Shown: positions 27,745-37,813 of the stretch, piece by piece
Numbering within the stretch: the first letter of the stretch is position 1
Layout of the letters: the number at the start of each line of letters is the position of its first letter
Origin: Limosilactobacillus viscerum
Lineage (GTDB): Bacteria; Bacillota; Bacilli; Lactobacillales; Lactobacillaceae
Direction: 5' to 3'
Length of the DNA stretch: 64,000 nt
Assembly: GCF_947387525.1 (NCBI RefSeq)
Contig: NZ_CANDNW010000004.1
Coordinates: 1 to 64,000, forward strand
The notes under the pieces: generated by a model
Seen by the model: only the letters and a program-made list of their open reading frames with translations
Database searches by the model: none
Told to the model about the DNA's origin: nothing
Program-made: the position numbers and the translations under genes

Positions 27745-28006
27745 CCCTTGCCAGAATTTGCCACAATATATTTCAACTCACCCTAGTAAAAAAATATTTT
27801 TTTGCTTTTTACTGCCGAAATTTTACCGGCCATAAACCCCTTCATGACGCGCAACTAGACATTTAGACTAGACCAATTAACGATTATTGATCAAAAATAT
27901 TGATATATCAGGAATTGCAAAGTAGACCAGTTAGTTGTACCATTCATTATGTAATCAAAAAGATATTAAATATTGAATGATAAAAAGCACCGGGAGGAAG
28001 AAAATT
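27745..28006. other. Intergenic region between two small genes
   Basis: AT-rich, with an A/T hairpin AGTAAAAA/TTTTTACT around 27785-27812. A possible plus-strand promoter for the 37-residue gene is TTGCAA (27915-27920), 17-bp spacer, TACCAT (27938-27943). No other frame or repeat stands out. Confidence 0.4.
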
Positions 28007-28120
28007 ATGACTAACACTAACAAATTAAACGTCTTTTTAACTAACACTGACTGGAAGGCACTGGACCAACAAATCGCTGATGTTGAGATGGACCTGCTTT
28101 GCGAAGACATCAACAAATAA
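28007..28120 (+). CDS. Small acidic protein, 37 residues, unknown
   Basis: An ATG frame beginning MTNTNKLNVFLTNTDWKALD and ending DLLCEDINK. It is preceded by a strong GGGAGGAAG site at 8-9 bases and followed 15 bp after the stop by a strong terminator, so it looks like an independent gene. No signal peptide or membrane segment. A single Cys near the end. Family unknown. Confidence 0.6.
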   Translation: MTNTNKLNVFLTNTDWKALDQQIADVEMDLLCEDINK

Positions 28121-28134
28121 TAGGTTTATTAAAG

Positions 28135-28174
28135 AAAGACTGTGAGGAAGTTTATTTTCTCACAGTCTTTTTTT
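28135..28174 (+). terminator. Terminator of the 37-residue gene
   Basis: Perfect 12-bp stem AAAGACTGTGAG (28135-28146) / CTCACAGTCTTT (28159-28170) followed by TTTT. Confidence 0.93.
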
Positions 28175-28283
28175 CTCCCTTAATTACGGCCCCTTCTGGC
28201 TGACTTCTGTAAAGCTTTTTTCTTTCCAATCATTATTAAGTCGGTATAATACCATTAGTGGTTAAATTTTTGCTTGCAAATTA

Positions 28284-28313
28284 TTTGACCTTTTTTGACC
28301 AATCGAGTATAGT
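28284..28313 (+). promoter_or_regulatory. clpP promoter with CtsR operator
   Basis: TTTGACC-TTT-TTTGACC (28284-28300) is the exact reverse complement of the CtsR heptad repeat RGTCAAANANRGTCAAA. The promoter -35 TTGACC (28285-28290), 17-bp spacer and -10 TATAGT (28308-28313) overlap it, so bound CtsR would block RNA polymerase. Confidence 0.92.
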
Positions 28314-28370
28314 AATAATATCAGTTAGCAATTGCTGCTAACGAGTGCTAATTAACTAAGGAGGCTAATC

Positions 28371-28964
28371 ATGAACTTAGTTCCAACTGTCATTGAGCAA
28401 TCATCACGTGGCGAACGTGCTTATGATATCTACTCACGGCTCCTCAAGGACCGGATCATCATGTTATCAGGTCCAATTGAAGACGACATGGCAAACTCTA
28501 TTGTTGCGCAACTGCTTTTCCTAGATGCGCAAGATTCAACTAAAGACATTTACTTATACATTAACTCACCTGGTGGTGTTGTTACCTCAGGGATGGCAAT
28601 TTACGATACAATGAACTTCATCAAGTCTGATGTCCAAACCATCGTTATTGGGATGGCCGCATCAATGGCTAGTGTCCTTGTATCATCTGGGACAAAGGGT
28701 AAGCGGTTTGGCTTACCTCACTCTCAAGTCCTTATTCACCAACCATCTGGTGGTGCACAAGGTCAACAAACTGAAATTGAAATTGCCGCAACTGAAATTC
28801 TGAAGACCCGGAAGATGATCAATGAAATCCTGGCAAAGAATTCAGGTCAGCCAATCGAGAAGATCAACCAAGATACCGAACGTGACCACTACTTAACTGC
28901 CCAAGAAGCGGTTGATTACGGTCTGCTTGATGGGATCATGGAAAACAACTCTAGTTTGAAGTAA
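28371..28964 (+). CDS. clpP: ATP-dependent Clp protease proteolytic subunit
   Basis: Serine peptidase of the Clp complexes; degrades misfolded and regulatory proteins unfolded by ClpC/ClpE/ClpX. The 197 residues carry the full triad at the canonical positions: Ser98 (GMAASMAS), His123 (QVLIHQP) and Asp172 (TERDHY). AAGGAGG lies before the ATG. A single gene under a CtsR-controlled promoter, so heat-inducible. It ends in a bidirectional terminator shared with whiA. Confidence 0.98.
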   Translation: MNLVPTVIEQSSRGERAYDIYSRLLKDRIIMLSGPIEDDMANSIVAQLLFLDAQDSTKDIYLYINSPGGVVTSGMAIYDTMNFIKSDVQTIVIGMAASMASVLVSSGTKGKRFGLPHSQVLIHQPSGGAQGQQTEIEIAATEILKTRKMINEILAKNSGQPIEKINQDTERDHYLTAQEAVDYGLLDGIMENNSSLK

Positions 28965-28975
28965 TTTCAGTCAAT

Positions 28976-29010
28976 AAAAAAGGGATCAGGAATTTCCTGG
29001 TCCCTTTTTT
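28976..29010. terminator. Bidirectional terminator between clpP and whiA
   Basis: AAAAAAGGGATCAGG (28976-28990) / CCTGGTCCCTTTTTT (28996-29010), 5-base loop, T-runs on both strands. Confidence 0.92.
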
Positions 29011-29039
29011 ATTCCTAATATTTCAGTGCTGCTTTTAGT

Positions 29040-29978
29040 TTAAACTGTTTTAGCCGAACGCAACTCATCAGCATAAGCATTTAGTTTCCGCAGTCGGTGG
29101 TTAACTCCCGACTTAGAAATTGGCCCACCCGGAACAAGCTGTCCCAGCTCCTTTAAGCTAACTTCCTGGTGGTTCAACCGGGTTTGGGCAATTTCCCGCA
29201 GCTTATCTGGCAAACTGGCGAGTCCCACCGTATCCTCAATCAATTTAATATTTTCAATTTGGCGGGTAGAAGCATTAGCAATCTTGTTCATATTAGCGTT
29301 CTCACAATTAACCAACCGGTTCACCGAATTCCGCATGTCACGAACAATTCGGACATTCTCAAACTGGAGCATTGAATTAGTGGCCCCAATCAGTGACATA
29401 AAATCAGCAATTTTTTCCGCTTCTTTTAGGTAAACAATGAAGCCACTGCGGCGAGCCGTTGTCTGAGCGTTTAGGCCAAACTTATTCATCATCTGCGCAA
29501 TCATCTCATTGTGTTCCTGGTAAAGGGAATAAATTTCCAGGTGGTAACGGGACGTCTCCGGATTATTAACTGAGCCCCCTGCTAAAAAGGCACCACGGAG
29601 GTAAGAGCGAACCATCCATTCATCCTTTAACATATCCAGTGGTACCTTTTCCTTAATTTGGAAATTCTGTAAAATTCCCAGGTCATCTAGTACCTGCCGG
29701 GCGGAATAACGAAGGCGTACAATGTATTGGTTATTCTTTTTTAGCTTCATCTTACGACGGACGACAATTTCACTTTCTACATGGTAGAATTCCTTCAAAA
29801 GAGAGTAAATTCGCCGGGCAATCGCTGGGTTCTCTGTCTGAATATTAAGAACTAGTTGACGGTTGGCAATGGCAATGCTCCCGTTCATCCGGATCAAGGC
29901 CATTAGTTCTGCCTGAGCGTTCTTCTGGTGAACCTTAATTGAAGTCAGTTCTTTTTTTACGTCACTTGCGTAAGACAA
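29040..29978 (-). CDS. whiA: WhiA family DNA-binding protein
   Basis: Homologue of the sporulation regulator WhiA, which in non-sporulating Firmicutes affects chromosome segregation and cell division. 312 residues: an N-terminal LAGLIDADG-like domain (about 20-200; [25 protein letters not shown]) without nuclease activity in the family, and a C-terminal helix-turn-helix (about 220-310; [26 protein letters not shown]). Third gene of rapZ-yvcK-whiA, 14 bp after yvcK. Confidence 0.96.
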   Translation of the reverse strand: MSYASDVKKELTSIKVHQKNAQAELMALIRMNGSIAIANRQLVLNIQTENPAIARRIYSLLKEFYHVESEIVVRRKMKLKKNNQYIVRLRYSARQVLDDLGILQNFQIKEKVPLDMLKDEWMVRSYLRGAFLAGGSVNNPETSRYHLEIYSLYQEHNEMIAQMMNKFGLNAQTTARRSGFIVYLKEAEKIADFMSLIGATNSMLQFENVRIVRDMRNSVNRLVNCENANMNKIANASTRQIENIKLIEDTVGLASLPDKLREIAQTRLNHQEVSLKELGQLVPGGPISKSGVNHRLRKLNAYADELRSAKTV

Positions 29979-29992
29979 GCTAATCTCCTCCT

Positions 29993-30979
29993 TTAGTCGT
30001 GTACCTGGTGGAGCCGGTTTAACAACTCAGCCACCACGCGGTCGCGGTCGTGGAAGGCACCGTTGTCCCTCAACCGCAAGAAGTTGGAACTAATTACCCG
30101 GCAGCCCAGGTCACGGAGCCCTTGGAAGTCATGCCCAACCGGCTGTGAGATTTCGTTCCACTGTTTAAAGTCTAGGTAATTCTTTGGTACCGGCTGAATG
30201 TTAACCAGGACGGTATCAATAAAGTTTTGACTAAGGTGGCTATTTAAGACCCGCACATGGTCAGCGTCAGTAAAGTGATCCGTTTCACCCTTTTGCGTCA
30301 TGATGTTGCAGATGTAAACGACCTCCGCCTTGCTCTTGCAAACGGCCGCACCCACTTCTTTAATCATTAGGTTAGGCAGGATACTCGTAAATAAGCTACC
30401 CGGGCCAATCACAATTTGGTCGGCCTCCTTAATAGCTTGGAGTACTTCCGGAACAGGTTTAATGGCGTGACCATCTTCATCATTCGATGGGGTGACCCAG
30501 ACCCGCTTGATCTGCTTATGGGCCGCCGTAATTTCTGATTCCCCACTCAATGTGGTACCATCGGTAAATTCCGCGTTTAACGTTAGTGGTTCATTTGCTA
30601 CCGGATAAATATGACCACGAATCTTCATCATCTCGGACAGTTCCTGAACTGCGGGAAAGATCCCGCCCTTCATTTCTGATAGCGCCGAGATAATTAAATT
30701 GCCGATCGCGTGTCCCGCGAAGAATTGGTCCGAACTATTAAAACGGTACTGGAATACATCTAACTCTAGTGATGGCAGCTCCGATAGCGCAACCAGTACG
30801 TTCCGGATATCACCAGGCGGAACCACGTTAATGTAGTCCCGGAGGATTCCCGAGGACCCACCATCATCAGCAACGGTGACAACCGCAGTAACATCAGCAT
30901 TCTGATCCCGCAATCCACGAAGGACAACTGGCAAGCCAGTCCCCCCACCAATCACAACAATCTTTGGCTTATGGAACAT
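29993..30979 (-). CDS. yvcK: YvcK/CofD-like gluconeogenesis factor
   Basis: CofD-like UDP-sugar-binding protein needed for cell shape and growth on gluconeogenic carbon in Bacillus, and acting in cell-wall precursor control. 328 residues with the nucleotide-binding start [18 protein letters not shown], then [11 protein letters not shown] and [11 protein letters not shown], all typical. Middle gene of rapZ-yvcK-whiA; 14-bp gaps on both sides indicate one transcript. Confidence 0.95.
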   Translation of the reverse strand: MFHKPKIVVIGGGTGLPVVLRGLRDQNADVTAVVTVADDGGSSGILRDYINVVPPGDIRNVLVALSELPSLELDVFQYRFNSSDQFFAGHAIGNLIISALSEMKGGIFPAVQELSEMMKIRGHIYPVANEPLTLNAEFTDGTTLSGESEITAAHKQIKRVWVTPSNDEDGHAIKPVPEVLQAIKEADQIVIGPGSLFTSILPNLMIKEVGAAVCKSKAEVVYICNIMTQKGETDHFTDADHVRVLNSHLSQNFIDTVLVNIQPVPKNYLDFKQWNEISQPVGHDFQGLRDLGCRVISSNFLRLRDNGAFHDRDRVVAELLNRLHQVHD

Positions 30980-30993
30980 TCTATCCCTCCTTC

Positions 30994-31869
30994 CTATTTT
31001 TTATTTGCCTTAGCAACATCCCGGTGGTAGAGGTTTACCCGGTAACCATCCTTTTTGAGGTCTTCGGCTAGCCGGTTAGCAATCGTTACTGACCGGTGTT
31101 GGCCCCCAGTGCAGCCGATTGCCACAGTTAAACTGCTCTTACCCTCCCGGATATATCCTGGCATCGCATTGCGAAGTAACGACAAGAGGTGGGCATAAAA
31201 CTCCTGTGCCGTCTTTCCCTTCATCACGTAGTCTTGAACCGCCTTATCGTTACCAGTCAGGTGCTTTAATTCTGGAATGTAGAACGGATTCGGCAAGAAT
31301 CGGGCATCCATCACAATGTCTGCATCAAGTGGTAAACCGTATTTAAACCCAAACGACATGATTTCGATAAAGAAGTTCGTCCCTTCACCATGACCAAACA
31401 ATTTGTTAATCCGCAGCTTTAAATTGCGGGGAGTTAGGTCAGTGGTATCGATAATCACATCCGCATGGCTCTTCAGGTCACTCAACAATTGTCGCTCCAT
31501 CTCGACCCCATCAAGGATCCGTCCCTGCCGTGCTAAGGGGTGTAGTCGACGAGTTTCCTTATACCGTGATACCAGTTTGACATTGTTTGCATCAAGAAAG
31601 AGAAGTTTTACCGCCAAGTCTGACCGCTTCTTCAGTTCATAGAGGGTTGGCAATACCTTGTCATAGAAGCCACGGGACCGCAAGTCCATCACCATTGCTA
31701 ACTTGGTAAATTCGCCTGATTCCTGGATTACATCCACAAACTTTTCTGCCAGGCTTGGTAGCATATTATCAATTACAAAATAACCAAGGTCTTCAAAACT
31801 GTGGACAGCTAATGTCTTTCCGGCACCGCTCATCCCCGTGATAATTACCACTTTCATTTTCTCAGTCAT
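30994..31869 (-). CDS. rapZ: RapZ/YvcJ-family nucleotide-binding protein
   Basis: P-loop NTPase; in E. coli RapZ is the adaptor that guides RNase E to the GlmZ sRNA, while in Firmicutes YvcJ has a role in competence and wall metabolism. 291 residues with Walker A GMSGAGKT near residue 13 and the conserved C-terminal region [22 protein letters not shown] use the ATG at 31869, with GAGGAG upstream, over a TTG at 31875. First gene of rapZ-yvcK-whiA, promoter at 31906-31934. Confidence 0.94.
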   Translation of the reverse strand: MTEKMKVVIITGMSGAGKTLAVHSFEDLGYFVIDNMLPSLAEKFVDVIQESGEFTKLAMVMDLRSRGFYDKVLPTLYELKKRSDLAVKLLFLDANNVKLVSRYKETRRLHPLARQGRILDGVEMERQLLSDLKSHADVIIDTTDLTPRNLKLRINKLFGHGEGTNFFIEIMSFGFKYGLPLDADIVMDARFLPNPFYIPELKHLTGNDKAVQDYVMKGKTAQEFYAHLLSLLRNAMPGYIREGKSSLTVAIGCTGGQHRSVTIANRLAEDLKKDGYRVNLYHRDVAKANKK

Positions 31870-31905
31870 TGCCAACTTCTCCTCTTCTTTTACAAGTACT
31901 TACCA

Positions 31906-31934
31906 ATTGTACCACATCAACCCGGGCGTGTCTT
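31906..31934 (-). promoter_or_regulatory. Promoter of rapZ-yvcK-whiA
   Basis: Minus strand AAGACA (31929-31934), 17-bp spacer, TACAAT (31906-31911). The -35 abuts the stop codon of the upstream DUF523 gene. Confidence 0.6.
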
Positions 31935-32456
31935 TTAATGACAATTATTCAAGTTATTATTTTCCAGTAAGCTAATCGTTTTTTGATCAACAAACTGCTG
32001 AAGGTTGTCAATTGTCAGGTCTTCCTCGTCCTTAACCGCAATACCATGTTCCGCCAACAGGGCCGCAGTGACCCCCATTCCAGCAACCTTATTTCCGGAA
32101 AAGTGGCCATTATACACAATCCGCGTCCCACAAGCGGGACTTTTTTGTTTTAAAAAGGCAACTGTAATGTGGTTTCCCTGGGCAATTTTGAGTGCCATCT
32201 TTGCGGCCGCAAGGTATTGGTCCGTAACATCAACACCACGGCGGTTTACTACCCGGGCCTTACCAGCTAATACGTCTTTCCCGGTTCCACCAGCTATTTC
32301 TGCCGGTTCACGCGGTGTTGAAAAGCCGGCCATGATTTCAGGGCAAACCGTGATTGCCTTCCCAAGAGCGACTAGCTTTACCGCCAGGTCCTGCTGCACA
32401 TTGCCGCCATCATAGCGGACATTGAAGCCCGCAAGGCACGCACTTACCAATATCAT
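31935..32456 (-). CDS. DUF523 domain protein
   Basis: A 173-residue cytoplasmic protein covering the whole DUF523 domain. Conserved features: the start MILVSACLAGFNVRYDGG with Cys, PEIMAGFSTPREPAEI, and LKQKSPACGTR with two or more cysteines placed as if to bind a metal or cofactor. Function is not established. ATG at 32456 with AAGGAGG upstream; the longer frame to 32534 lacks a site. It follows uvrA on the same strand after a family B repeat. Confidence 0.85.
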   Translation of the reverse strand: MILVSACLAGFNVRYDGGNVQQDLAVKLVALGKAITVCPEIMAGFSTPREPAEIAGGTGKDVLAGKARVVNRRGVDVTDQYLAAAKMALKIAQGNHITVAFLKQKSPACGTRIVYNGHFSGNKVAGMGVTAALLAEHGIAVKDEEDLTIDNLQQFVDQKTISLLENNNLNNCH

Positions 32457-32535
32457 CCTGCTTCCTCCTTTTTTATTGATCTTAACATAAACGACACATG
32501 ACGACGTGACATATATATCAAATGCAGTATACAAA

Positions 32536-32610
32536 TAGGCCCACAGCCCGACAAAATACCGAACTCTGGACCTTATTTATACTCGCAGGACTGCCAAAGG
32601 CAACCACCTT
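32536..32610. repeat. Intergenic hairpin, repeat family B copy 2
   Basis: AATAGGCCCACAG (from 32535) pairs with CTCTGGACCTTATT (32564-32577) around CCCGACAAAATACCGAA, then TATACTCGC. The 18-mer at 32563-32580 is identical to 10778-10795. It lies downstream of uvrA. Confidence 0.65.
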
Positions 32611-32630
32611 CTGGTTAACTCCTGCTTCTT

Positions 32631-35495
32631 TTACTTTTTCTTTTTGACAGACCGTTCTTCAGCCCACTTTTTATCCCGGTCAAGCATCTTCTTAAGGTAC
32701 TGACCAGTATAGCTTTCCTTAACCTTCGCCACATCTTCGGGTGTCCCCGTTGCAACGACGTACCCCCCTGCTTCGCCGCCTTCTGGTCCCAGGTCAATTA
32801 GCCAGTCGGCCGACTTAACAACATCTAAGTCGTGTTCAATTACTAAAACCGTATTGCCGGCATCAACCAACCGCTGGAGCACACTGAGCAGACGGTTAAT
32901 ATCGTCCATGTGCAACCCGGTTGTTGGTTCATCGAGGATATAGAAAGTTTTACCGTGGGATTGCCGGTGGAGTTCGGCTGCCAGCTTCATCCGCTGTGCC
33001 TCACCACCAGAAAGCGTCGTAGCAGGCTGTCCTAAGGTAACATACCCTAAACCAACGTCCTCAATAGTTTGTAGCTTCCGCCGGATTTTTGGAATCGCAC
33101 TAAAAAACTTCAACGCCTCTGAGACCGTCATGTTTAATACCTGGGCAATATTTTTCCCCTTGTATTCGACTTCTAGTGTTTCGGAGTTATACCGGCTCCC
33201 GTGGCATACACTGCAAGGTACATAGACGTCCGGTAAAAAGTTCATCTCTATTTTCAGAATACCATCACCATGGCAGGCTTCACAACGACCGCCCTTCACA
33301 TTAAAGCTAAAACGACCCTTCGTATAGCCACGAACCTTTGCCTGGTTGGTTTGGGCAAATAGTTCCCGAATATCGTCAAAGACACCGGTATACGTAGCCG
33401 GGTTGCTCCGTGGTGTCCGGCCAATCGGTGACTGGTCAATGTCAATTACCTTTTCAATATTCTTAATCCCACTAATTGAGCCATACTTACCAGGCTTAGC
33501 TGAGTTATGGTTCAACTTCTGGGCTAAGATCCGCTTCAGAATTAGGTTAACCAGGGTGGACTTACCAGAACCAGATACACCGGTCACACAAATAAACTTC
33601 CCCAGTGGAAAGTCAACATCGATCTGCTTGAGGTTGTTGGCAGCGGCCCCTTTCAGAACCAGGTGCTTACCATTACCGGCCCGCCGTTCTTCGGGAACCG
33701 GAATAAACTTCTTCCCCGATAAGTATTGACCGGTTAGTGACTTACGCGACCGCATAATCTGCTTTGGCGTTCCGGCCGCCATGACCTGGCCACCATTTTC
33801 ACCGGCTCCCGGGCCAATATCAATGATGTAGTCAGCGGCCCGCATCGTATCTTCATCGTGCTCAACCACAATCAGGGTATTACCAAGGTCCCGCATTGCT
33901 TTTAATGAAGAAATTAGGCGGTCATTATCCCGCTGGTGAAGCCCGATTGATGGTTCATCCAGGACGTACATTACACCAGAAAGGTTAGAACCGATTTGCG
34001 TGGCCAACCGGATCCGCTGTGCTTCACCACCAGAAAGTGTCCGCGCAGAACGACTTAACGTTAAGTATTCCACACCAACATTCTTCATGAAGGTTAGCCG
34101 GTCGAGAATCTCTTTTAAGATCGGCCGTGCAATCTTTTCCTTTTGTTCTGAGAGCTTAATTCCCTTAAAGAAGTCAATCGACTTACTAATTGGCAGGTCT
34201 GAAATCTGACCAATATTTTGTCCATCGATCTTTACCGCCAATGCCCGCTGGTTAAGGCGGTAACCGTGACAGGTTGGACATGGCAACTCAGTCATGTACT
34301 TCCGCATCTGCTCACGGGTAAAGTCCGAATTGGTTTCCTTATAACGCCGGCCAACATTATTAATGACCCCTTCGAATGGGACATCAACGTCCCGGACTCC
34401 ACCGAAGTCGTTTTCGTAGTGGAAGTGGAATAATTGGTCGCCATTACCATACAGGACCTGCTTTTGTTGCTTCTTTGGCAGTTTATTAAAGGGCGTATCC
34501 ATGTCAATTCCTGCTGATTTACAGAATTGCTCCAGCAAAGCCGGGTAATACTGCGAAGAAATTGGGTTCCACGGTACCATTGCGCCCTCATTTAGGGTTT
34601 TCGTCCGGTCAGGAACAACTAAATCAACGTCAACTTCCAACTTTGAGCCGAGCCCTTCACAGTCAGGGCAGGCGCCCATTGGTGCATTGAAGGAGAACAG
34701 CCGTGGTTCCAGTTCGCCAACCGTAAAACCACAGACCGGGCAAGCATACTTTTCAGAGAATGGAATTGGGTCTCCACCAATCACATCAGCAATTGCATAA
34801 CCACTGCTCAAGCGCAGGGCAGCCTCAAAAGAGTCAAAAAGGCGGGAACGGATCCCATCTTTAACAATGATCCGGTCGATGACAACATTAATGGTGTGGT
34901 TCTGGTTCTTATTCAATTCGGGAACCTCATCCAGGTCATAAGTTTCACCATCGACCTGTACCCGGACAAAGCCTTCCCGTTTAATTGTTGCTAGGACTTT
35001 CTTCTGGGTCCCTTTTTTAGCACGAACAACCGGTGATAATATCTGCAAACGGGTCCGTTCAGGCAACTCCAGCACCCGGTCCACCATCTGTTCAGCAGAC
35101 TGGCTTGTAATTGGAATATTATCATTCGGACAGATTGGTGTCCCAACCCGGGCCCATAATAGCCGGAGAAAGTCATTGATTTCCGTTACCGTTCCAACCG
35201 TTGAACGGGGATTGTGGGAGGTCGTCTTCTGGTCAATCGAAATTGCCGGAGAAAGGCCATCAATGGAATCAACATCTGGTTTATCCATTTGCCCCAAGAA
35301 CTGCCGGGCATATGCCGACAAGCTTTCTACATACCGCCGTTGTCCTTCGGCATAAAGCGTGTCAAAGGCCAGTGAACTCTTGCCAGAACCAGATAGCCCT
35401 GTTACCACGACCAGCTTATTCTTTGGGATCTTTACATCAATGTTTTTTAAATTATGGGCACGTGCACCATGAATAATGATTTTATCGTTTGCCAA
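32631..35495 (-). CDS. uvrA: Excinuclease ABC subunit A
   Basis: Damage-recognition ATPase of nucleotide excision repair; acts as a dimer and loads UvrB. 954 residues: two ABC ATPase halves with Walker [10 protein letters not shown] and GVSGSGKST, two LSGGEAQR signatures, and two CxxC zinc modules (CPVCGF...CPDCEG and CEACHGDG...CSVCHGSR). A Lys-rich C-terminal end (SVKKKK). It lies 15 bp after uvrB and is co-transcribed from the uvrB promoter. Confidence 0.98.
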   Translation of the reverse strand: MANDKIIIHGARAHNLKNIDVKIPKNKLVVVTGLSGSGKSSLAFDTLYAEGQRRYVESLSAYARQFLGQMDKPDVDSIDGLSPAISIDQKTTSHNPRSTVGTVTEINDFLRLLWARVGTPICPNDNIPITSQSAEQMVDRVLELPERTRLQILSPVVRAKKGTQKKVLATIKREGFVRVQVDGETYDLDEVPELNKNQNHTINVVIDRIIVKDGIRSRLFDSFEAALRLSSGYAIADVIGGDPIPFSEKYACPVCGFTVGELEPRLFSFNAPMGACPDCEGLGSKLEVDVDLVVPDRTKTLNEGAMVPWNPISSQYYPALLEQFCKSAGIDMDTPFNKLPKKQQKQVLYGNGDQLFHFHYENDFGGVRDVDVPFEGVINNVGRRYKETNSDFTREQMRKYMTELPCPTCHGYRLNQRALAVKIDGQNIGQISDLPISKSIDFFKGIKLSEQKEKIARPILKEILDRLTFMKNVGVEYLTLSRSARTLSGGEAQRIRLATQIGSNLSGVMYVLDEPSIGLHQRDNDRLISSLKAMRDLGNTLIVVEHDEDTMRAADYIIDIGPGAGENGGQVMAAGTPKQIMRSRKSLTGQYLSGKKFIPVPEERRAGNGKHLVLKGAAANNLKQIDVDFPLGKFICVTGVSGSGKSTLVNLILKRILAQKLNHNSAKPGKYGSISGIKNIEKVIDIDQSPIGRTPRSNPATYTGVFDDIRELFAQTNQAKVRGYTKGRFSFNVKGGRCEACHGDGILKIEMNFLPDVYVPCSVCHGSRYNSETLEVEYKGKNIAQVLNMTVSEALKFFSAIPKIRRKLQTIEDVGLGYVTLGQPATTLSGGEAQRMKLAAELHRQSHGKTFYILDEPTTGLHMDDINRLLSVLQRLVDAGNTVLVIEHDLDVVKSADWLIDLGPEGGEAGGYVVATGTPEDVAKVKESYTGQYLKKMLDRDKKWAEERSVKKKK

Positions 35496-35510
35496 CGGGC
35501 ACTTCCTCCT

Positions 35511-37556
35511 CTACTTAACCTTACGACCGGGTTTAGTCTTCTTCCCCGTCATCTGAGCCTTTAATTCCATTACCGTATCACGTAACGTGGCCGCCTGTTC
35601 GAAGTCAAGCCGCTTGGCCGCAGCCTGCATCTGCTCCGTCAATTCGGCCACCATCTTTGCCTGAGCATCCTTAGACAACTTAGCGAAGTCCTTCGTCGTA
35701 AACTCGCTGCTATCCTCTTTTTCACCAGTATCGTCAGTCTTCTTCGTTGCCGTAATTGCTTCCTGAATTGGTTTAACAATTGTGTGCGGCGTAATGTGGT
35801 GCTCTTCGTTGTATTTCATCTGGATAGAGCGCCGCCGCTTGGTTTCATCAATTGCCTTTTGCATGGATTCGGTTACCGTATCCGCGTACATGATAACCGC
35901 CCCATGTTCATTCCGGGCCGCCCGACCAATCGTCTGAATCAACGAACGTTCATTACGGAGGAAGCCTTCCTTATCGGCATCCAGAATAGCAACCAGTGAA
36001 ACTTCCGGCACATCTAGACCTTCCCGCAAAAGGTTAATCCCCACAAGGACATCAAACTTACCGAGACGGAGGTCACGAATAATCTGGGTCCGCTCCAGGG
36101 TCTTAATATCACTGTGGAGGTATTTAACCTTCAGGCCGAGATCCTTCAGGTAGTCAGTCAAGTCCTCTGACATTTTCTTGGTCAGGGTAGTAACAAAGAC
36201 CCGTTCGTGACGTTCAATCCGCTTATTGATCTCACCAACTAAGTTATCAATCTGCCCCATCACCGGCCGGACCTCAATTGTTGGATCTAGCAAGCCGGTT
36301 GGCCGAATAATCTGCTGGGCAATGTGGTCCGTTTGGTTCAGCTCATACGGTCCCGGTGTTGCAGACATATAAACCACCTGGTTGACCCGTTGCTCAAATT
36401 CATTCAGCTTTAATGGCCGGTTATCAAGGGCACTTGGCAACCGGAAACCGTAGTCAATCAGCATCTGCTTCCGAGCACGGTCACCATTATACATTCCCCG
36501 CACCTGGGGCATCGTTTGGTGGGACTCATCAACCACTAGCAAGAAATCCTTCGGGAAGAAGTCCAACAGGGTAAATGGCGGCTCACCAGGTTGGCGACCA
36601 TCCATGTAGCGTGAATAGTTTTCAATCCCGTTGGTATAACCCATTTCCCGCATCATTTCAATATCATAAGTTGTCCGCTGCTGAAGCCGTTCTGCTTCCA
36701 AGAGTTTTCCTTCATCGGTAAACTTTTTAACCTGCTTTTTCATATCTGCTTCAATCTGTGGCAATGCCCGGTCCATCACCTCGTCACTGGTCATGAAGTG
36801 GGTAGCCGGGAAGATTGAAACCCGGTCACTGTCACCCAGTACCTCACCAGTCAGTGCGTCAACCTCCCGGATCCGGTCAATCTCATCACCGAAGAATTCG
36901 ATTCGTAATGCCCGTTCGTCACGCGAAGCAGGGAAAATCTCTACCACATCACCGTGAACCCGGAAGCGACCACGTTGAAAGTCAATATCATTGCGGTCAA
37001 ACTGAATATTAACCAGGTCACGAAGAAGCTTATCCCGCTCAATCTCTTGACCAACGTGGAGTGAAATAACAGAATTTTGGTACTCACGGGGGTCCCCTAA
37101 ACCAAAGATACTAGAGACAGAGGCCACCACAATAACATCATTTCTTTCCAGAAGTGAGGTCGTTGCCGCATGACGGAGCTTATCAATCTCATCATTAATT
37201 GATGCATCCTTTTCAATGTAGGTATCACTGGAGGGAACGTACGCCTCAGGCTGGTAATAATCATAGTAGGAGACGAAGTATTCCACCGCATTGTGGGGGA
37301 AGAACTTCTTCATTTCCCCGTATAGTTGTCCGGCCAGAGTCTTGTTGTGCGACAGGATTAACGTTGGCTTATTGACGTTTGCAATTACATTTGAAATGGT
37401 AAAAGTTTTCCCGGTCCCCGTTGCCCCCAACAAGATCTGGGCCTTATCACCATCCTTGATTCCCTGCGTCAATTGCTTAATTGCTTCAGGTTGGTCCCCG
37501 GTTGGCTGGTAGTCAGAAACCAAGTCAAATTTCTTATCTGGCTGACGATAAATCAC
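35511..37556 (-). CDS. uvrB: Excinuclease ABC subunit B
   Basis: Helicase-like subunit that verifies damage and recruits UvrC. 681 residues with Walker [11 protein letters not shown], the beta-hairpin region [11 protein letters not shown], helicase motifs [11 protein letters not shown] and [10 protein letters not shown], and the C-terminal UvrC-binding UVR domain ([26 protein letters not shown]). Start codon is GTG at 37556 with GGGGAGG 8 bases upstream. First gene of uvrBA. A LexA-like box lies in its promoter. Confidence 0.98.
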   Translation of the reverse strand: MIYRQPDKKFDLVSDYQPTGDQPEAIKQLTQGIKDGDKAQILLGATGTGKTFTISNVIANVNKPTLILSHNKTLAGQLYGEMKKFFPHNAVEYFVSYYDYYQPEAYVPSSDTYIEKDASINDEIDKLRHAATTSLLERNDVIVVASVSSIFGLGDPREYQNSVISLHVGQEIERDKLLRDLVNIQFDRNDIDFQRGRFRVHGDVVEIFPASRDERALRIEFFGDEIDRIREVDALTGEVLGDSDRVSIFPATHFMTSDEVMDRALPQIEADMKKQVKKFTDEGKLLEAERLQQRTTYDIEMMREMGYTNGIENYSRYMDGRQPGEPPFTLLDFFPKDFLLVVDESHQTMPQVRGMYNGDRARKQMLIDYGFRLPSALDNRPLKLNEFEQRVNQVVYMSATPGPYELNQTDHIAQQIIRPTGLLDPTIEVRPVMGQIDNLVGEINKRIERHERVFVTTLTKKMSEDLTDYLKDLGLKVKYLHSDIKTLERTQIIRDLRLGKFDVLVGINLLREGLDVPEVSLVAILDADKEGFLRNERSLIQTIGRAARNEHGAVIMYADTVTESMQKAIDETKRRRSIQMKYNEEHHITPHTIVKPIQEAITATKKTDDTGEKEDSSEFTTKDFAKLSKDAQAKMVAELTEQMQAAAKRLDFEQAATLRDTVMELKAQMTGKKTKPGRKVK

Positions 37557-37655
37557 AAGTCGTTCCTCCCCAGTTTTATTTACTTTCCGTGATTGCTAAT
37601 TAGCGCTAAAGCTTTGCTGCTAGTGCTATTAGCAACTCTTCATAAGACACATTTT

Positions 37656-37684
37656 AGTGTATCATGCAAACATGCATTCGTCTA
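37656..37684 (-). promoter_or_regulatory. uvrBA promoter with LexA-like box
   Basis: Minus strand TAGACG (37679-37684), 17-bp spacer, TACACT (37656-37661). CGAATGCATGTTTG (37667-37680) inside the promoter differs from the Gram-positive SOS box CGAACN4GTTCG by one base in each half. The leader up to the GTG (about 95 nt) has TTGCTAAT/AATTAGCAA complementary ends. Confidence 0.65.
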
Positions 37685-37720
37685 TTAATCTGAACCTTTG
37701 CTAAATGTCATTAACGCAAA

Positions 37721-37765
37721 AAAGGGAACGCAGCAAAAGCGATCACCGCTTCTGTCGCGCCCCCC
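37721..37765 (-). terminator. pgcA terminator
   Basis: Stepwise stem with AAGCG/CGCTT, GC(G) and GGG/CCC pairs; on the minus strand followed by TTTTTT. The rest of 37557-37813 holds the uvrB promoter and nothing else I can support. Confidence 0.6.
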
Positions 37766-37813
37766 ATTATTAAACAGTTTCAAGAGCTCATTTCTCGTTT
37801 CTGTTATTAAATT

